In this document: positions 47,288-57,800 of the stretch, piece after piece
Position numbering within the stretch: the stretch's first letter is position 1
How the letters are laid out: each line of letters starts with the position of its first letter
Assembly: GCA_033439295.1 (NCBI GenBank)
Contig: JAVTLE010000016.1
Span: 992,001-1,056,000, forward strand
Direction of reading: 5' to 3'
Length of the DNA stretch: 64,000 nt
Source of the DNA: Deuterostichococcus epilithicus
Taxonomy: Eukaryota > Chlorophyta > Trebouxiophyceae > Prasiolales > Stichococcaceae
Translations under genes and position numbers: made by a program
The notes under the pieces: model-generated
Seen by the model: the letters and a program-made list of their open reading frames with translations, nothing else
Databases searched by the model: none
What the model was told of the DNA's origin: nothing

Positions 47288-48494
47288 GTCAGCAAGCAAG
47301 GCGTGGATCAACACGGAACTTGCAAGCAGCAGTAGCAACAGCAGCCGCGGCGCGGCGCATCCGCAGCTCGACGCAGCCGCAGCGTGGCGCCTCATGTGTC
47401 GAACAGCAGGAGATTCGACTGGGTGCCTGCGCCACGGCCAGCAGGCGGCCGAGACGGCATCGGCACCGGCATAGACGGCAGAGTGAAGTGACACTGGTAG
47501 ACACCAGAGTATCTGGCAGCGTGCAGCGGGGAATTGGTTATCATATTTGCATCTGCGTCCTCATCAGCGAGTCTAGCTTGGCGAGCAGTGTGTTCCTTAC
47601 TTGAGCAACGTTTTTGTTTCCTATGACTTCCATTGATCAGCAGTGCGTCAAACAGCCGCAGCGGCTGTTTGCAATCCTGTAGCTGGTAATTGGCTGCGTC
47701 AGCGCAGGATTATGCGTTTGGGCGTATTATTGATGCAGGCTTCTCATTTCTGCATGAAGTGGCATTGTGTTGGTATCTAGAGCGTGCCGATATGTTTGGC
47801 AGACTCGGGATCGTCTTTAGCTTAGTTTGCAGGCAAAGCTAGGCCGCCGCCGCAGCGCGGCGCACCCATTGAACGGCATGTCGAACAATGATGTGTATTC
47901 CTGCTCTTGATTGATACGGTGATCTAGCAGGTGTTTTTTGCTATGGCTTATGTAATGCAACTCCGTTACCTAGCGACTATCATCATCTATCTCATCTATA
48001 GCGACTATCATTTGCAACCCCACTGGTGTGCGCACTCGTATCCTATTCTCGATCGGGGAACCATGGCAGCCGGGAGTTACCTCCTGGGAGATCAGTCCTG
48101 GATATTTCAAAAATCATTTTGACGGACGCAATCGGATCGCGACACTGCCAGTGGCGTGCTCAATTCTGGCGCTGCTGATCATTGACGCTTGGGCGACGTT
48201 GTTTGTGTGCCAGGCAGCTCCGGTGCAGTTTACTGCCGTCACAGGCTGCACGTCCAAGCAGTTGGGCAAGAGGGATGATCTTGGTTGCGGCACTCAGGCC
48301 TCAGATCTCGCCCACAGACGTCCCTTTGCATGCTGCTGCAAACCCTGCTGAACTCCCGCAGGCACCGCGGCCGTGGTCATTTCACTATCGCAGTTCAGTC
48401 CGTCTGCTGAGAACGGTTGTGCCAGCAGCACCGTCCCGGCACATTGCGGGTGGCTGCTGATGCTGGCGCCGAGCTGCCGCAAACATGAATCTTG
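47288..48494. other. Long intergenic region between convergent M43 and OPA3-like genes
   Basis: Noticeably more A/T-rich than surrounding genes. TTATGTAATGC near 47948 includes TGTAA, a possible poly(A) signal for the plus gene. CTATCATCATCTATCTCATCTATAGCGACTATC-type short direct repeats occur around 47975-48012. The short ORF at 47931-48122 has no supporting feature. Confidence 0.4.
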
Positions 48495-49905
48495 TCAGAA
48501 CAAGCCCATGATCTTCGCCCTGCTGGGCTGCGCGCTGCCGTTGCCGCTGCCGCCGTCCCCGCCGCCGTATTCCCGTTCCAAGAACTCCATGCGCTGCTGC
48601 ATCGCCTCCGTGATGGCCCGTAGCTGCAGCATCTCCGCCCTCAGCGCCTGCGCGCATGCGGAGGAACAAATGAGTGCCATGCCGAGAGGCACAAACGAAC
48701 CCCTGGAGAGTTCAAGCAGGAACTGGAGCCTGGCAGCTTGTGCACAGGTGACACCCTCCAGCTGCCAGCTCCTAGCAGTTCTGGGCGTGAGAGTGCTGCC
48801 TCCCCTGCCTGTCGGCTGACCAGTGTGCGACCAGCAGCATTGCTGGCGCTGCAGACGACACCTGAATTGAATGCTTGAATCAGCGGACATGATGGCTGCC
48901 AAGCCCCACCTCTCGGTCTCGATGCACGCCCTCGTCGAGCTGGCGCCGGTAGGACTCCTCCTTCCACTTCTTATCCTCAGCATTGCGCTCGTTCCGTCGA
49001 TACTCCAAAAAGATGACGCCCACGCCCACCTATGTTGTTCAGTGGGTTCAGATTGCCATGCGGTCAGATGGCACTGCAAGCAGGGTGCCAGACCGTCATC
49101 TCTGGACTACTGGAGCCCACGACATTGCTGTCCCGTGCTTGTCCGCAGCGTGCCGTCGCATGCATTGCTGCAGCCGATGATGCTGGTCACTGCGACTGGC
49201 AACCAGACGGCAGCGGGCACTCATCGAGAACGCGAGTGCCTCACCGAGGAAGAAACGATCCTCGATGCATAACGCTCACCGAGAACAGGAAGGTCTCGCT
49301 GACGAATTTTGACGACAACGCCAGCGCCTTTTCCTCTGAGATGTCGGCCACAAAGTAGCGCCCGGTCTTGCCCTCCGCGCCGCGATTGATCGCCACCTCT
49401 ATCCTGTGCAGGTACTGTGCAGCAGGAGACGAAGTATTCATTCACTCACTCACGCAACTCGGTCAGTGCGCAGCAGGCAAGCCCTGCGCCCGACATGTGC
49501 GGCATGAAGCAGCCGCAGTGACCGCCTTCTCGGCCACCCCATTGACGCTTGCCTGCGGTCCTTGCGAGCGGGCTGCCGTGCTCCGCCCGCCGGCAGTATG
49601 TACTTGCTAGTGTGGGCGCTACAGGCAACGGATCACGGGCTGGTTTCTGCCTCGGAAAGCACCACCCTGGCCCCCTGATGCGGCGCCGCACTGCTTCCAG
49701 ATGCACACTGAGGAGACATCACAGCTCGCCTTTCGGGCCCGGAACTCTGCTGTCGAATGTGCAGAATTCAAGGCGTCACCTGGGCGAGGTTGACGACCCG
49801 CTGGCGGTAGACAGGGTGGCCCAGCACCCACTTCTGAAAGCGGTTTGCGAGCGGCTTTGACGCGGTTTTGATGAAGAGCGTCCCGACCTTGAAAACCAGC
49901 GCCAT
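48495..49905 (-). CDS. OPA3: OPA3-like protein (mitochondrial/peroxisomal membrane family)
   Basis: Four exons (49905-49780, 49414-49280, 49029-48910, 48647-48495) join in phase to 177 residues, the usual family size. The N-terminus MALVFKVGTLFIKTASKPLANRF matches the OPA3 start (K-x-G-x-L-x-I-K-x-x-S-K-P-x-A-N) and resembles a mitochondrial signal. The middle has EEKALALSSKFVSETFLFSV and a hydrophobic VGVGVIFLEYRR segment equivalent to the OPA3 I-V-G-G-x-x-L-x-E-Y-x-R membrane helix. The rest is a charged coiled coil (RRNERNAEDKKWKEESYRR, ALRAEMLQLRAITEAM). Human OPA3 affects mitochondrial shape and lipid metabolism; the algal role is unknown. Divergent from the phosphoesterase gene. Confidence 0.93.
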
Positions 49906-50727
49906 AGGCTGCGCTGGCCGCTGTCAGCTACCTGCAGGTCTTTTGCCGTCAGCCCTGCGCAACCTCGCCGTCAGCACACGGCAGAGTCGCAGCTGTCAAT
50001 TGTGACGCGGCGGCGGCATCATGCCGGCTGGTGGTTGGTTGCCAAATCTACAGATGCTCACATATTTTCATGGTATAAGCACGCTGCAGAACAGTGCTGG
50101 AAAGTGCACTCGGTGGCAGAAGGTCAGCTGCCTTGCGCTATGGGGTTCGACCTCGCGACCGAGTGATCTGAAGGTGCAATGCCGCGGCAATTGTCGGTGA
50201 GCTCGTTTGTGGGTCAGGATTTCATTCAACAGTATCTCCCAGCGTATGGTCAGCAACGCCAACAACGATACAGCGTCTACGCCTGCTCGCGAAGTTGCCG
50301 CTTTCGTTTGACCGGATGAGCTGGCATCTGCTCATCATCAGTCACGCCCGTCGCTTGCACTTCACACGAAGAAGAAGAAGAGACAAGAGCCGCATTTTTC
50401 TTCAAAATCCCCACGGACTGAACTCAAAAATTATTTGATTGTGTGTGGCGGCCTGCACTTGAGAGCAGGCGACACAACGTTTCAATCGACGCCTTGGAAC
50501 GACCCGATTCGCTGTTTGGCATCATCACTTCAATCTGCTGAATCCATAATAGATTGGTGCGTCTCCTAGACGCTTTTCACATCCGAATTGGAGGGGGGAA
50601 AGGTGCATCCGCAGCAACTGCCCAGCTGCCGTACGCCCACTCGAACATCCATGCAGATGTCTTCAAACCAGCTGCAAGGCTGATCAGGCGCATTATCAGT
50701 AGCGCCGCAGCGGCGAGCGCGCAACGC
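49906..50727. promoter_or_regulatory. Divergent region between OPA3-like and phosphoesterase genes
   Basis: About 820 bases separating two divergent starts; the 50.2-50.5 kb part is A/T-rich. The frame from about 50554 into the phosphoesterase is open but starts at a TTG; the first in-frame ATG is 50728. No other gene was recognised. Confidence 0.4.
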
Positions 50728-53239
50728 ATGGCGGCCACCGCCACGGCAGGCATCCGCGTGTGGGCGGTGTCCGATTTGCACACCGATTATGCGGAGAACC
50801 TCGCATGGTGTGCTTTGGTGACCTGCCTGATGACCTAATCGCGCTGCCAATGCGTCTCTCCGCGTCAATGCACCCGCAAGGCCGTGCCCCGACCTCGCTC
50901 AGAGCATCACCTCAAGTCACGAGCGCCGTCCAGACCATGGGCGCACTTGAGATCATGGGCGCAAACATCTCCCATGCAATGTGATGGACCCAGGTGCCGC
51001 GAGTTGTCGGAGACAGAGTACCGCGACGACGCGCTCATCGTCGCCGGCGACGTCAGCGACAGCCTGGATGTCGTGCGCTTGACGCTGGAGGCACTGACCG
51101 CGCGGTGGGCTCACGTGTTCTTCACAGCCGGCAACCACGACCTGTGGGTCCGACGTGGCGAGCGTGAGCGCCACGACTCCATCGGTGCGGCTCAATCGCA
51201 CGGAATAGAATGCCTGTTGAGGTTCCAGCTACGCTGCGGCTGCCGTCGGTGCTTTGAGGGAGCGGCACGCCCGATCGCGCTGCGGAGGCGATGGGAATGT
51301 GCGTTAGGCGCCCGCCACAGTGCAGCTCGCTGCGACCCTATTGCCGCTGGCAATGTGAGCTGGTTCAGCAGCCGCACACATCAGTTCCCGGCAGCAACGC
51401 CGGACGCAGAGCCCGCACCACCGTCCGGCTGCCGAGTGGTCCGCCGGTGCTCATTGCGCCGCCCGGCTGGTGTGTGCCCCCTGACCCGCCAGGCAAGCCG
51501 GCGGCGGTGCATGCGCCACGCCGCAAGCGCCCTCAATCACCTTGTCTCCGAACAAGCCAGGCAAGCCGGCGGCGGTGCATGCGCTGTGCCGCACGCGCCC
51601 TCAATCACCTTGTCTCCAAACCCGCCAGGTAAGCTGGCGGCGGTGCACGCGCTGTGCGCGGAGCTGGGGGTGCACACGCGGCCGGCCTGCGTTGCCGGCG
51701 TGTGGATTGTGCCGCTGCTGTCATGGTACCACGGCACCTGGGACCGGGAGCCGGACATCCCCGGCTCAGTGCCTGTCCAGAAGGTGGGATTTCCTCTTGA
51801 GGCCCCTCGCTCGCCCGCGGCGGCGCTGCTGCTGAGCTGCTTGTCCGCTGAGTCCACCGCATGTGGCTGGTGCCGCATCTGCCGCATCTGTCACCAATGG
51901 CTGGCACCGGGTTGGACACGCGCAGCACTGGCTACCCAGCACGTCGCCTTGTTGAGGCCCAAAGCTGTCATCTGGCCCTCCTTGATCCAGAGCTGCAGTG
52001 CGCAGATGATGGTGGATTTTCACGCCTGCCAATGGCCGCGACCGGAGCTGAATGCGGCCGACACATCGCTGGCGCACTACTTTGACGACATGAACGATGA
52101 GCCGCTGGTGCCCGTGCTGGAGGCCCTGGATCAGAGGTTCGCATCGGGAATCGAGACCAGCGGCGGATGCGGCGACAGCGGTGGCGGCCAGGCCGACGAG
52201 GCATCAGCACCAGAGGGCGGCAGCCAGAATGGCGGCGCCATCGGCACCTCGGCAGCAGCGGGCAGTTGCGTAATTGGCCGGAGGCGGCCGCCTGTCATCA
52301 CCTTCAGCCACTTCCTGCCATGGCAGGTCAGCCGGGCCTGCCCACTAATCCGCTGCCTTCGAGCAAAGCCACGACGGCAGCAGTCCAAGGTCTCAGCAGC
52401 TGGCGTTGAGGCCCACACCGGGTCCTGCATCGCGTGAGGCAGTGCGCCCAGATGAACGAGGCCGCCGAACAGCATCGCATGGCCTGTGTGACTGCACAGC
52501 CGTGCAGAAATCGCAGCTCGGCGCTTTCAACGCCCTTCCAAATGCCGAACCTTGAACGGCACCCAGAAGCTGACGTCTGACCCGCAGGAGCTGCTGCCGG
52601 AGAAGCGGCTGCTGCGGCACCCGCACCTGGCCAAGGCTGTCGGCAGCGACGCGCTCGCGGCGCGTGTCGCGGCGCTGCAGCCGGACGTGCACGTGTTCGG
52701 GCACACGCACTTCAGCTGGGACGCGACGCTGCCGCGCAGCGCCGCGCCTCGCACGCGCTTTGTGCAATGGCCGCTGGCATACCCCGCCGAACGCAGGTGG
52801 AGCGGGGTTTTCAGCTTGCTTCCTTACCTGTGCTGCAGAGCAGTGCGCCTTGCCTTTTCTGCACCAGGCTGGCTGCTGAAATCATCACCTGCCCCTGCTT
52901 ATCACCTGCCTTGTCATCGTCATGCAGCCAGGCTTGCGGCGGTCGTGCTGCTCTCAACACGCTGGGACTAGCAGAGCCACTAGCCGAGACAGCATGGGCC
53001 AGGCGGAGCTCTGGGGACGGGAGAGTCATCAGTCAGCATTCCGCGCTAGCTTAATTTTAGGCTCTGCTTGCAGGGAGCGCAGCGGCGGTGGCGCGGCCTG
53101 GGCGCCCCTGCTAGTATGGGACTCGAGGCGCGGCGCCGGCGCCATGCCGGCGACACGGCCGTACTGGAGCCGCCATTATGCCGTGCAGCCGCGGGACCCG
53201 GCCAATGTGCAGCCTGCGCCCTGGTGCTGCGTCCGCTGA
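50728..53239 (+). CDS. Calcineurin-like metallophosphoesterase
   Basis: Six exons (50728-50807, 50994-51184, 51629-51783, 52006-52326, 52588-52796, 53074-53239) join in phase to 373 residues. The order of metal-binding motifs is complete: VSDLHTD (D-x-H), LIVAGDVSD (G-D-x-x-D), FFTAGNHDLW (G-N-H-D), FSHFLPW and VHVFGHTHFSWD (G-H-x-H). Plant and algal proteins with this layout are annotated as calcineurin-like phosphoesterases, but the substrate is not established. A low-complexity Gly/Ser insert lies between the fourth and last motif (about 52140-52260). The C-terminal tail (YWSRHYAVQPRDP) has no known motif. No transit or signal peptide is evident from the chosen ATG. The intron before exon 3 has two decoy copies of that exon start at exact 68-base spacing. 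Confidence 0.92.
51489..51665 (+). repeat. Three tandem 68-bp copies of an intron end and exon start in the phosphoesterase gene
   Basis: Units start at 51489, 51557 and 51625 with CCAGGCAAGCCGGCGG, the same, and CCAGGTAAGCTGGCGG. Each contains a potential acceptor CAG and reads GK(P/L)AAVHA. Only the third continues into the conserved coding exon (AELGVHTRPACVAGVWI). Because 68 is not a multiple of 3, use of copy 1 or 2 changes the frame. Confidence 0.93.
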
Positions 53240-53664
53240 CGGCGCCAGGGAGTGCTCGACAGCAGACAGCAGAGGAAGGGGAGGTTGCCTTGCACGTGTG
53301 ATGTGTAGTGCTCTTGATGGGGGGTCTGCATGAGATACCGGCCGACCGATCTGTTTTCGTGAGGTGGCTTCTACTCTACAAGCAACAGCTGTTTGTATTG
53401 GTGTGAGGATATCAGGTCTGGCTACCCATCTGGTGGACCCTGCCGCAACTGACGACAATCAATGTGATCTCTTGAATCATTTGCAGAAGTCGCAGCTACA
53501 CCCTGCTGATATGCGGCAACATAGCATATAAATGTGGTTCTACCACGATATGCTCAGTATACGACCTTGCGTCTCGACACCACGCCATTGACACGAAGCT
53601 ATCGCCATGAGCTGGCGCGGTCTCGGCCGCTGGAAGGCAGCTGGTGCGGCGCTACAGCGGGCCC
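53240..53664. other. Intergenic, convergent 3' ends
   Basis: Between the phosphoesterase stop (plus) and the U-box gene stop (minus). No gene, RNA or repeat was recognised. Confidence 0.4.
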
Positions 53665-54803
53665 TCAGGTGCCGGCCAACACCCGGGCGATCATGCAGCG
53701 CAGCGTGTGGTTGGGCACCAGCTGCGTGTGCGGCAGCGGCTCCCCCGTCATGGGCGACACCGCGTGCACCTCCAGCCAGCCCTGTATCGCGATGCGCTCG
53801 TAGGTGTGCCCGTCGGCGCACATCACCGGGTCCTGCATCTCCTCCTGCACGGCGCCACGAGTATCCCTCCATCATCGGTCGTATAGCTGATGTTTCCTTC
53901 GGTTCCAGTGCATTCGCAGCAAGCTTCTCTGCGAAGTTTGTTTGCTTGCTTTGTGTGCGGCTCCGCGACGTTGCCAGCTCGAGTACAGAGCAGGTCGAAC
54001 CAGCGCGAGTAGGGAAGGTGCTCACTCGGCAGGGGCAGGGGCAGCAAGCGCTCACCTGGGTGATGGGGCACATCATCCAGTCCGCCCCTGCCGCAAGCTC
54101 CTCCTCGGAGGGCTGGCCGACAGCGGGGCTGTCAACATATGACGCTGCCGCCTCCGCCCCCAGTTGACACGATCCTGCTGTGATGGAGTCCCCGTTGGGC
54201 GCCTCAGGCGGCGGCGGCGGGGCAGCTGCTTCGGACGCCGCAGGCTGCCCTGCTGGCCGGCCGCCGGTCGGCTGCAGCGCCGCGCTCTCGGCAGGCGGCG
54301 GGCCTGCCGCCTGCGGCGGGTCTGCAGCCGCCGTGGCGCCGCTGGCGGAAGCCTCGCCACCATTGGCGAGCTGTGCTGTGGCGCCATTCGCAGGGCTGGC
54401 CACTGCGGGCGCATCTGCGGCAGCAGGGACGTGTGCAACAGGCGCCCGGCTGGCTTTGGAGCGTCGTGCCTTGCTGGTGGCCTTGCCATTGGTGCAGCGC
54501 TCCCCAGCGCCGACTTCCGCCTCCCTTTCCGCAGCCTCCGCCTCAGCCCGCGCTGCCGCCTTGGCCGCCTTGCCTTTTGGACGCTTCTTGGGCTGCGCCG
54601 TCCTAGCGGGCTGCTCGGCCTCCTGCAGCGCAGGTAAGGCAGGTCTGATGGCGCAGCAGCATTCCGCCATGTCAGGACACTGCCACAGCAGTTCACGCGC
54701 TGCTCCAGCTTTGCGAGGCTGCCAATGCGCTGCTGCAACCGACGCGGGCTGGGCAAACCCGAGGTGTCTGGCGCTGCTGCTGCTGCTGCTGCTGATGCTG
54801 CTG
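53665..54803 (-). CDS. U-box protein, C-terminal exons
   Basis: Probable E3 ubiquitin ligase. The last exon (53844-53665) with the end of the previous exon (54622-54056) gives MMCPITQEEMQDPVMCADG, then HTYERIAIQGWL and SPMTGEPL..LVPNHTLRCMI, a complete U-box fold signature (C-P-I-T, D-P-V, G-x-T-Y-E-R, W, P-N, L-R). The stop follows nine residues after the box, so it is C-terminal. The preceding sequence is an Ala/Pro-rich, Lys-rich linker (QPKKRPKGKAAKAA). A further exon 54803-54697 (RRLQQRIGSLAKLEQR) joins in phase. The 5' end is not resolved; it may continue into the large minus-strand coding region upstream (an intron of about 65 bases would link them), or start nearby. Confidence 0.85.
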
Positions 54804-54849
54804 CTGCAAGCGTGTCAGCTGGTGGTTGAGCAGACGAGTGCAAACTCAG

Positions 54850-57800
54850 CTAGGCAATGTGGTTCACACCACTGGAGTGAGAGCCGAAACTGAAGCCTTT
54901 CAGCCGTTTCGAAGCCCCAGGCAGCAACAGGCGCAAGTGGTGGAGCACCTTCAGAAGGCTCTGCATGGCGGCGTCCGCTGCCTCCGCCGCGCGGCGCGCC
55001 GCCGCCGCNNCNTACCCCCCGCCGCCCCTCCCGCCGCCACAGCCTGCCGCCCCTGACGCCCGGCACCCGGCCCCGCCAGCGCATCAGACACCGCGTGCAG
55101 CGCCGGCCGCAGCAGCCGCGCGGCGGACTGCGGCAGGCCCTGCTCGGCAGCGGCCGCCACGGGCGCCCACTCCGACTCGCCGCCCGGCGCCAGCGCCGCC
55201 GCGAACGCGGGGCTGCGGCCCGCCAGGCCGGCGATGTCGGTGCAGAGCTGTTTGGCGGCGCCCGTCTGCCCGCGTCCGGGGGTGTCCCCCCGCTTGAGGC
55301 CGGCTGCAAAAGCCGCCAGCCGCGCGACCAGCGCGGACGAGGCCTGCCGCGCCAGCTCGGCGCCGCCGCCGCCGGCGTCGGCCCCGCCTGCCTGTGCTGC
55401 CGCCAGCTCGGCCCCAGGGCTGCCGTTGGTTGCCCCTTCTGCTGTGGCTGTCGAGGCCGCCGCGCCGCCCGTGGTCGACGCAGGGCGCCTGGTGGCAGAG
55501 CTGCAAGCGCCAGCGTCAGCGCCCGCCGCCGCCGGCAGCACCGCCCGCAGCAGCGCCGCCAGGNGGCGGGGGCAGTCTTCGCGCCAGGCCTTGCCGCCGA
55601 GCAGCGCCGTCGCCGGCAGGGCCAGCTGCTGCTCCGCCTGCAAGTGACGCGGCATCCTTGAGATGCGGCCGCATGTGAGATTTAACACTCTAGAGCTCCG
55701 TGTGCGGGGGCACGCAGACTCGGTGCACTGCAGGGATGCATCGACAGCAGCCAGCACTGCCACAGGCGCCACCGGTGCAATTGCGTCAGGCGGCGGTTGG
55801 TGGTGCAAACCTCAGCGGTGCCCAATGCTGTGGCGGACGCTGCGCCGCGGGTGCAGGCCTCGAGCAGCACGGGGGGCACGCTCAGGCGGCGCTCTGACGT
55901 CTGCAGAGCCGCCTCCGCTGCCTGGCACAGCGCCGCGGCCGCAGAGTTGCACACGCCGTACACCTGCGACACGCGCAGAACAGCATTTGGCGACCACGCC
56001 AGATTGGCCACTGCAGATGAGATGAGTGGGAATCACCACCTGTGCCAGCGCTCGACGATGCTTCCAAGACATGTCAATTGGCTGCATGCGACACTCGATG
56101 TTTAAGTTATCAGGGTCCTCCACCCACCTGGGGCGCCAGCCGCCGCTTGAGCACTTTGGTGAGCTTTGGATTGGGCTCCGTCAGCGCGCTGGCCGGCCAC
56201 GCCAGCCACGCCGCCAGGCTGCTGACGGCCGCGGCGTCGTGCTCCGCCAGGCTGGCCGCCGCGGCCGCCAGCCGCTTCTCGCCGCCGCCGCTGCCGCCGG
56301 GTCCTGCACTCACGAGCGGGGTCATCACACCAGCTGCCGCACCGGCTCGAGCCCCGAAGCCATGGGAGGTGCCACGAGAGAGTGGGACTCGGCCAAGCCT
56401 CGCCAGCCAGCTCCCTGTGGCCAGGACTCTGCATGAGCGTCTCGGGCAGAGATGGCGAGCACTGGGAATGCGAGGCCAGATCCCGTGAGCCCTGGAGATA
56501 TAGAAAGGGCGCACCCCTGACGGCCTGCTGCACGATGTGCGCGAGCGCGTACGCGGCCCAGGAGGCCGCCAGGCTGATCTGGCCGCGCACGGCGTGGCGG
56601 CGGAAGGTGGGTAGCCCGGCGATCTTGGCGTCGGAGCCATCGCCGGGCACGCCCGGCGNNGGGCACGCCGCGTCTAGCCACGCCGGCGGCCCCGCGGCCA
56701 GCCACCGGCCGCCGATGCCCAGCACCGCTGCCAGTGCACGCACCGCGTCCGCCTGGTTCGGACAGCAGACCGGTTCCTTGCATGTTTGCAAGTGGGCAGG
56801 CAGCTTGGGATTGAAACGGTGCGGCATGGACGGCCCAATGCCCGTGGGTGCAGCCACCGCGGAAGCCGACAGGCAGGGCGCCACACGTTGGTCGGAGCTG
56901 TCCACAGTGCCGCAGCGCTCTGGGGCAGCAGTCGCCGTGACCTGTGCGCTGTCACATTCGCAGCGCCGCCTGCTGCTCCCGCGCACCTGCGCCACAAACT
57001 CGTCAAGGGTGCGAAACATGCACACACCGTCAATGTGCACAGACACACACCTTGACGGCGGCGCTGTACGAGTCCCAGGGGCCCTTCAGCGCCGCCTGCG
57101 CCACCGCCTGCGCCGCGTGCGACAGCACCGCCACCACCGCCGTGTGCAGCCGCGGGCCGCCGGGCGTAGAGAAGGACCTGCCGCTTCCTGCTGCCGCGGC
57201 GGCTGCTGCACCGGCAGCTGTTTGCTGTTCTAAGGCGGCGGCCGGGTCCGCCGCGGCCGTGGCCGCCGCGCCGCCGCCCGCCGCCGGCGCCGCCCCAGAG
57301 GGCACAGCCTGGGACAGGTCCCGGGCTGCAGCGTCGACGGCGGCCTGCAGCCCCGCGGACGCAATCGCCAGGAAGGCCTCGGCATCGCGCGGCGGCACCA
57401 GCGGCGCCGCGGAGCCCACCAGCTGCGCCATGCGCAGGCAGTCGTCGCAGTTCCGCAGCACCTTCTCCTGCAGGGTGGTGTGCAACACGCCTTGTCACAA
57501 CCCGTCGTGATCGCCAGGCATTCAGACGTTGACCAACTCCAGCGGCCCGCGTGTCCCGTGACCAGGCACACACCAGTTGCGAGGACTGTCTCTGCGACAG
57601 GGGCCAATGCTGCGGGCCACGTTGAGGCAGCAACTGCAGATGATCCAGCAGCCGTCCTGCCCCAGAAACATGTGGTCATAGTGTTCCCCCACCTCTCCTG
57701 AAGAGTGTTCAAAACTGGAAAGGACAAACGTACATGGATCTGTGCAGGTTCATGATGCAAGCTGCAGTTGGGCGCACCGGCGCACGACCGGCGGCGCGCA

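Noticed and set aside
51489-51665. 68-bp direct repeats as a CRISPR-like array
   Set aside because: There are no unique spacers; the repeats are contiguous, diverged and sit at a splice border in a eukaryotic gene.
50884-52437. 517-codon plus-strand open frame
   Set aside because: It runs through introns of the phosphoesterase; motifs and phases support the six-exon model instead.
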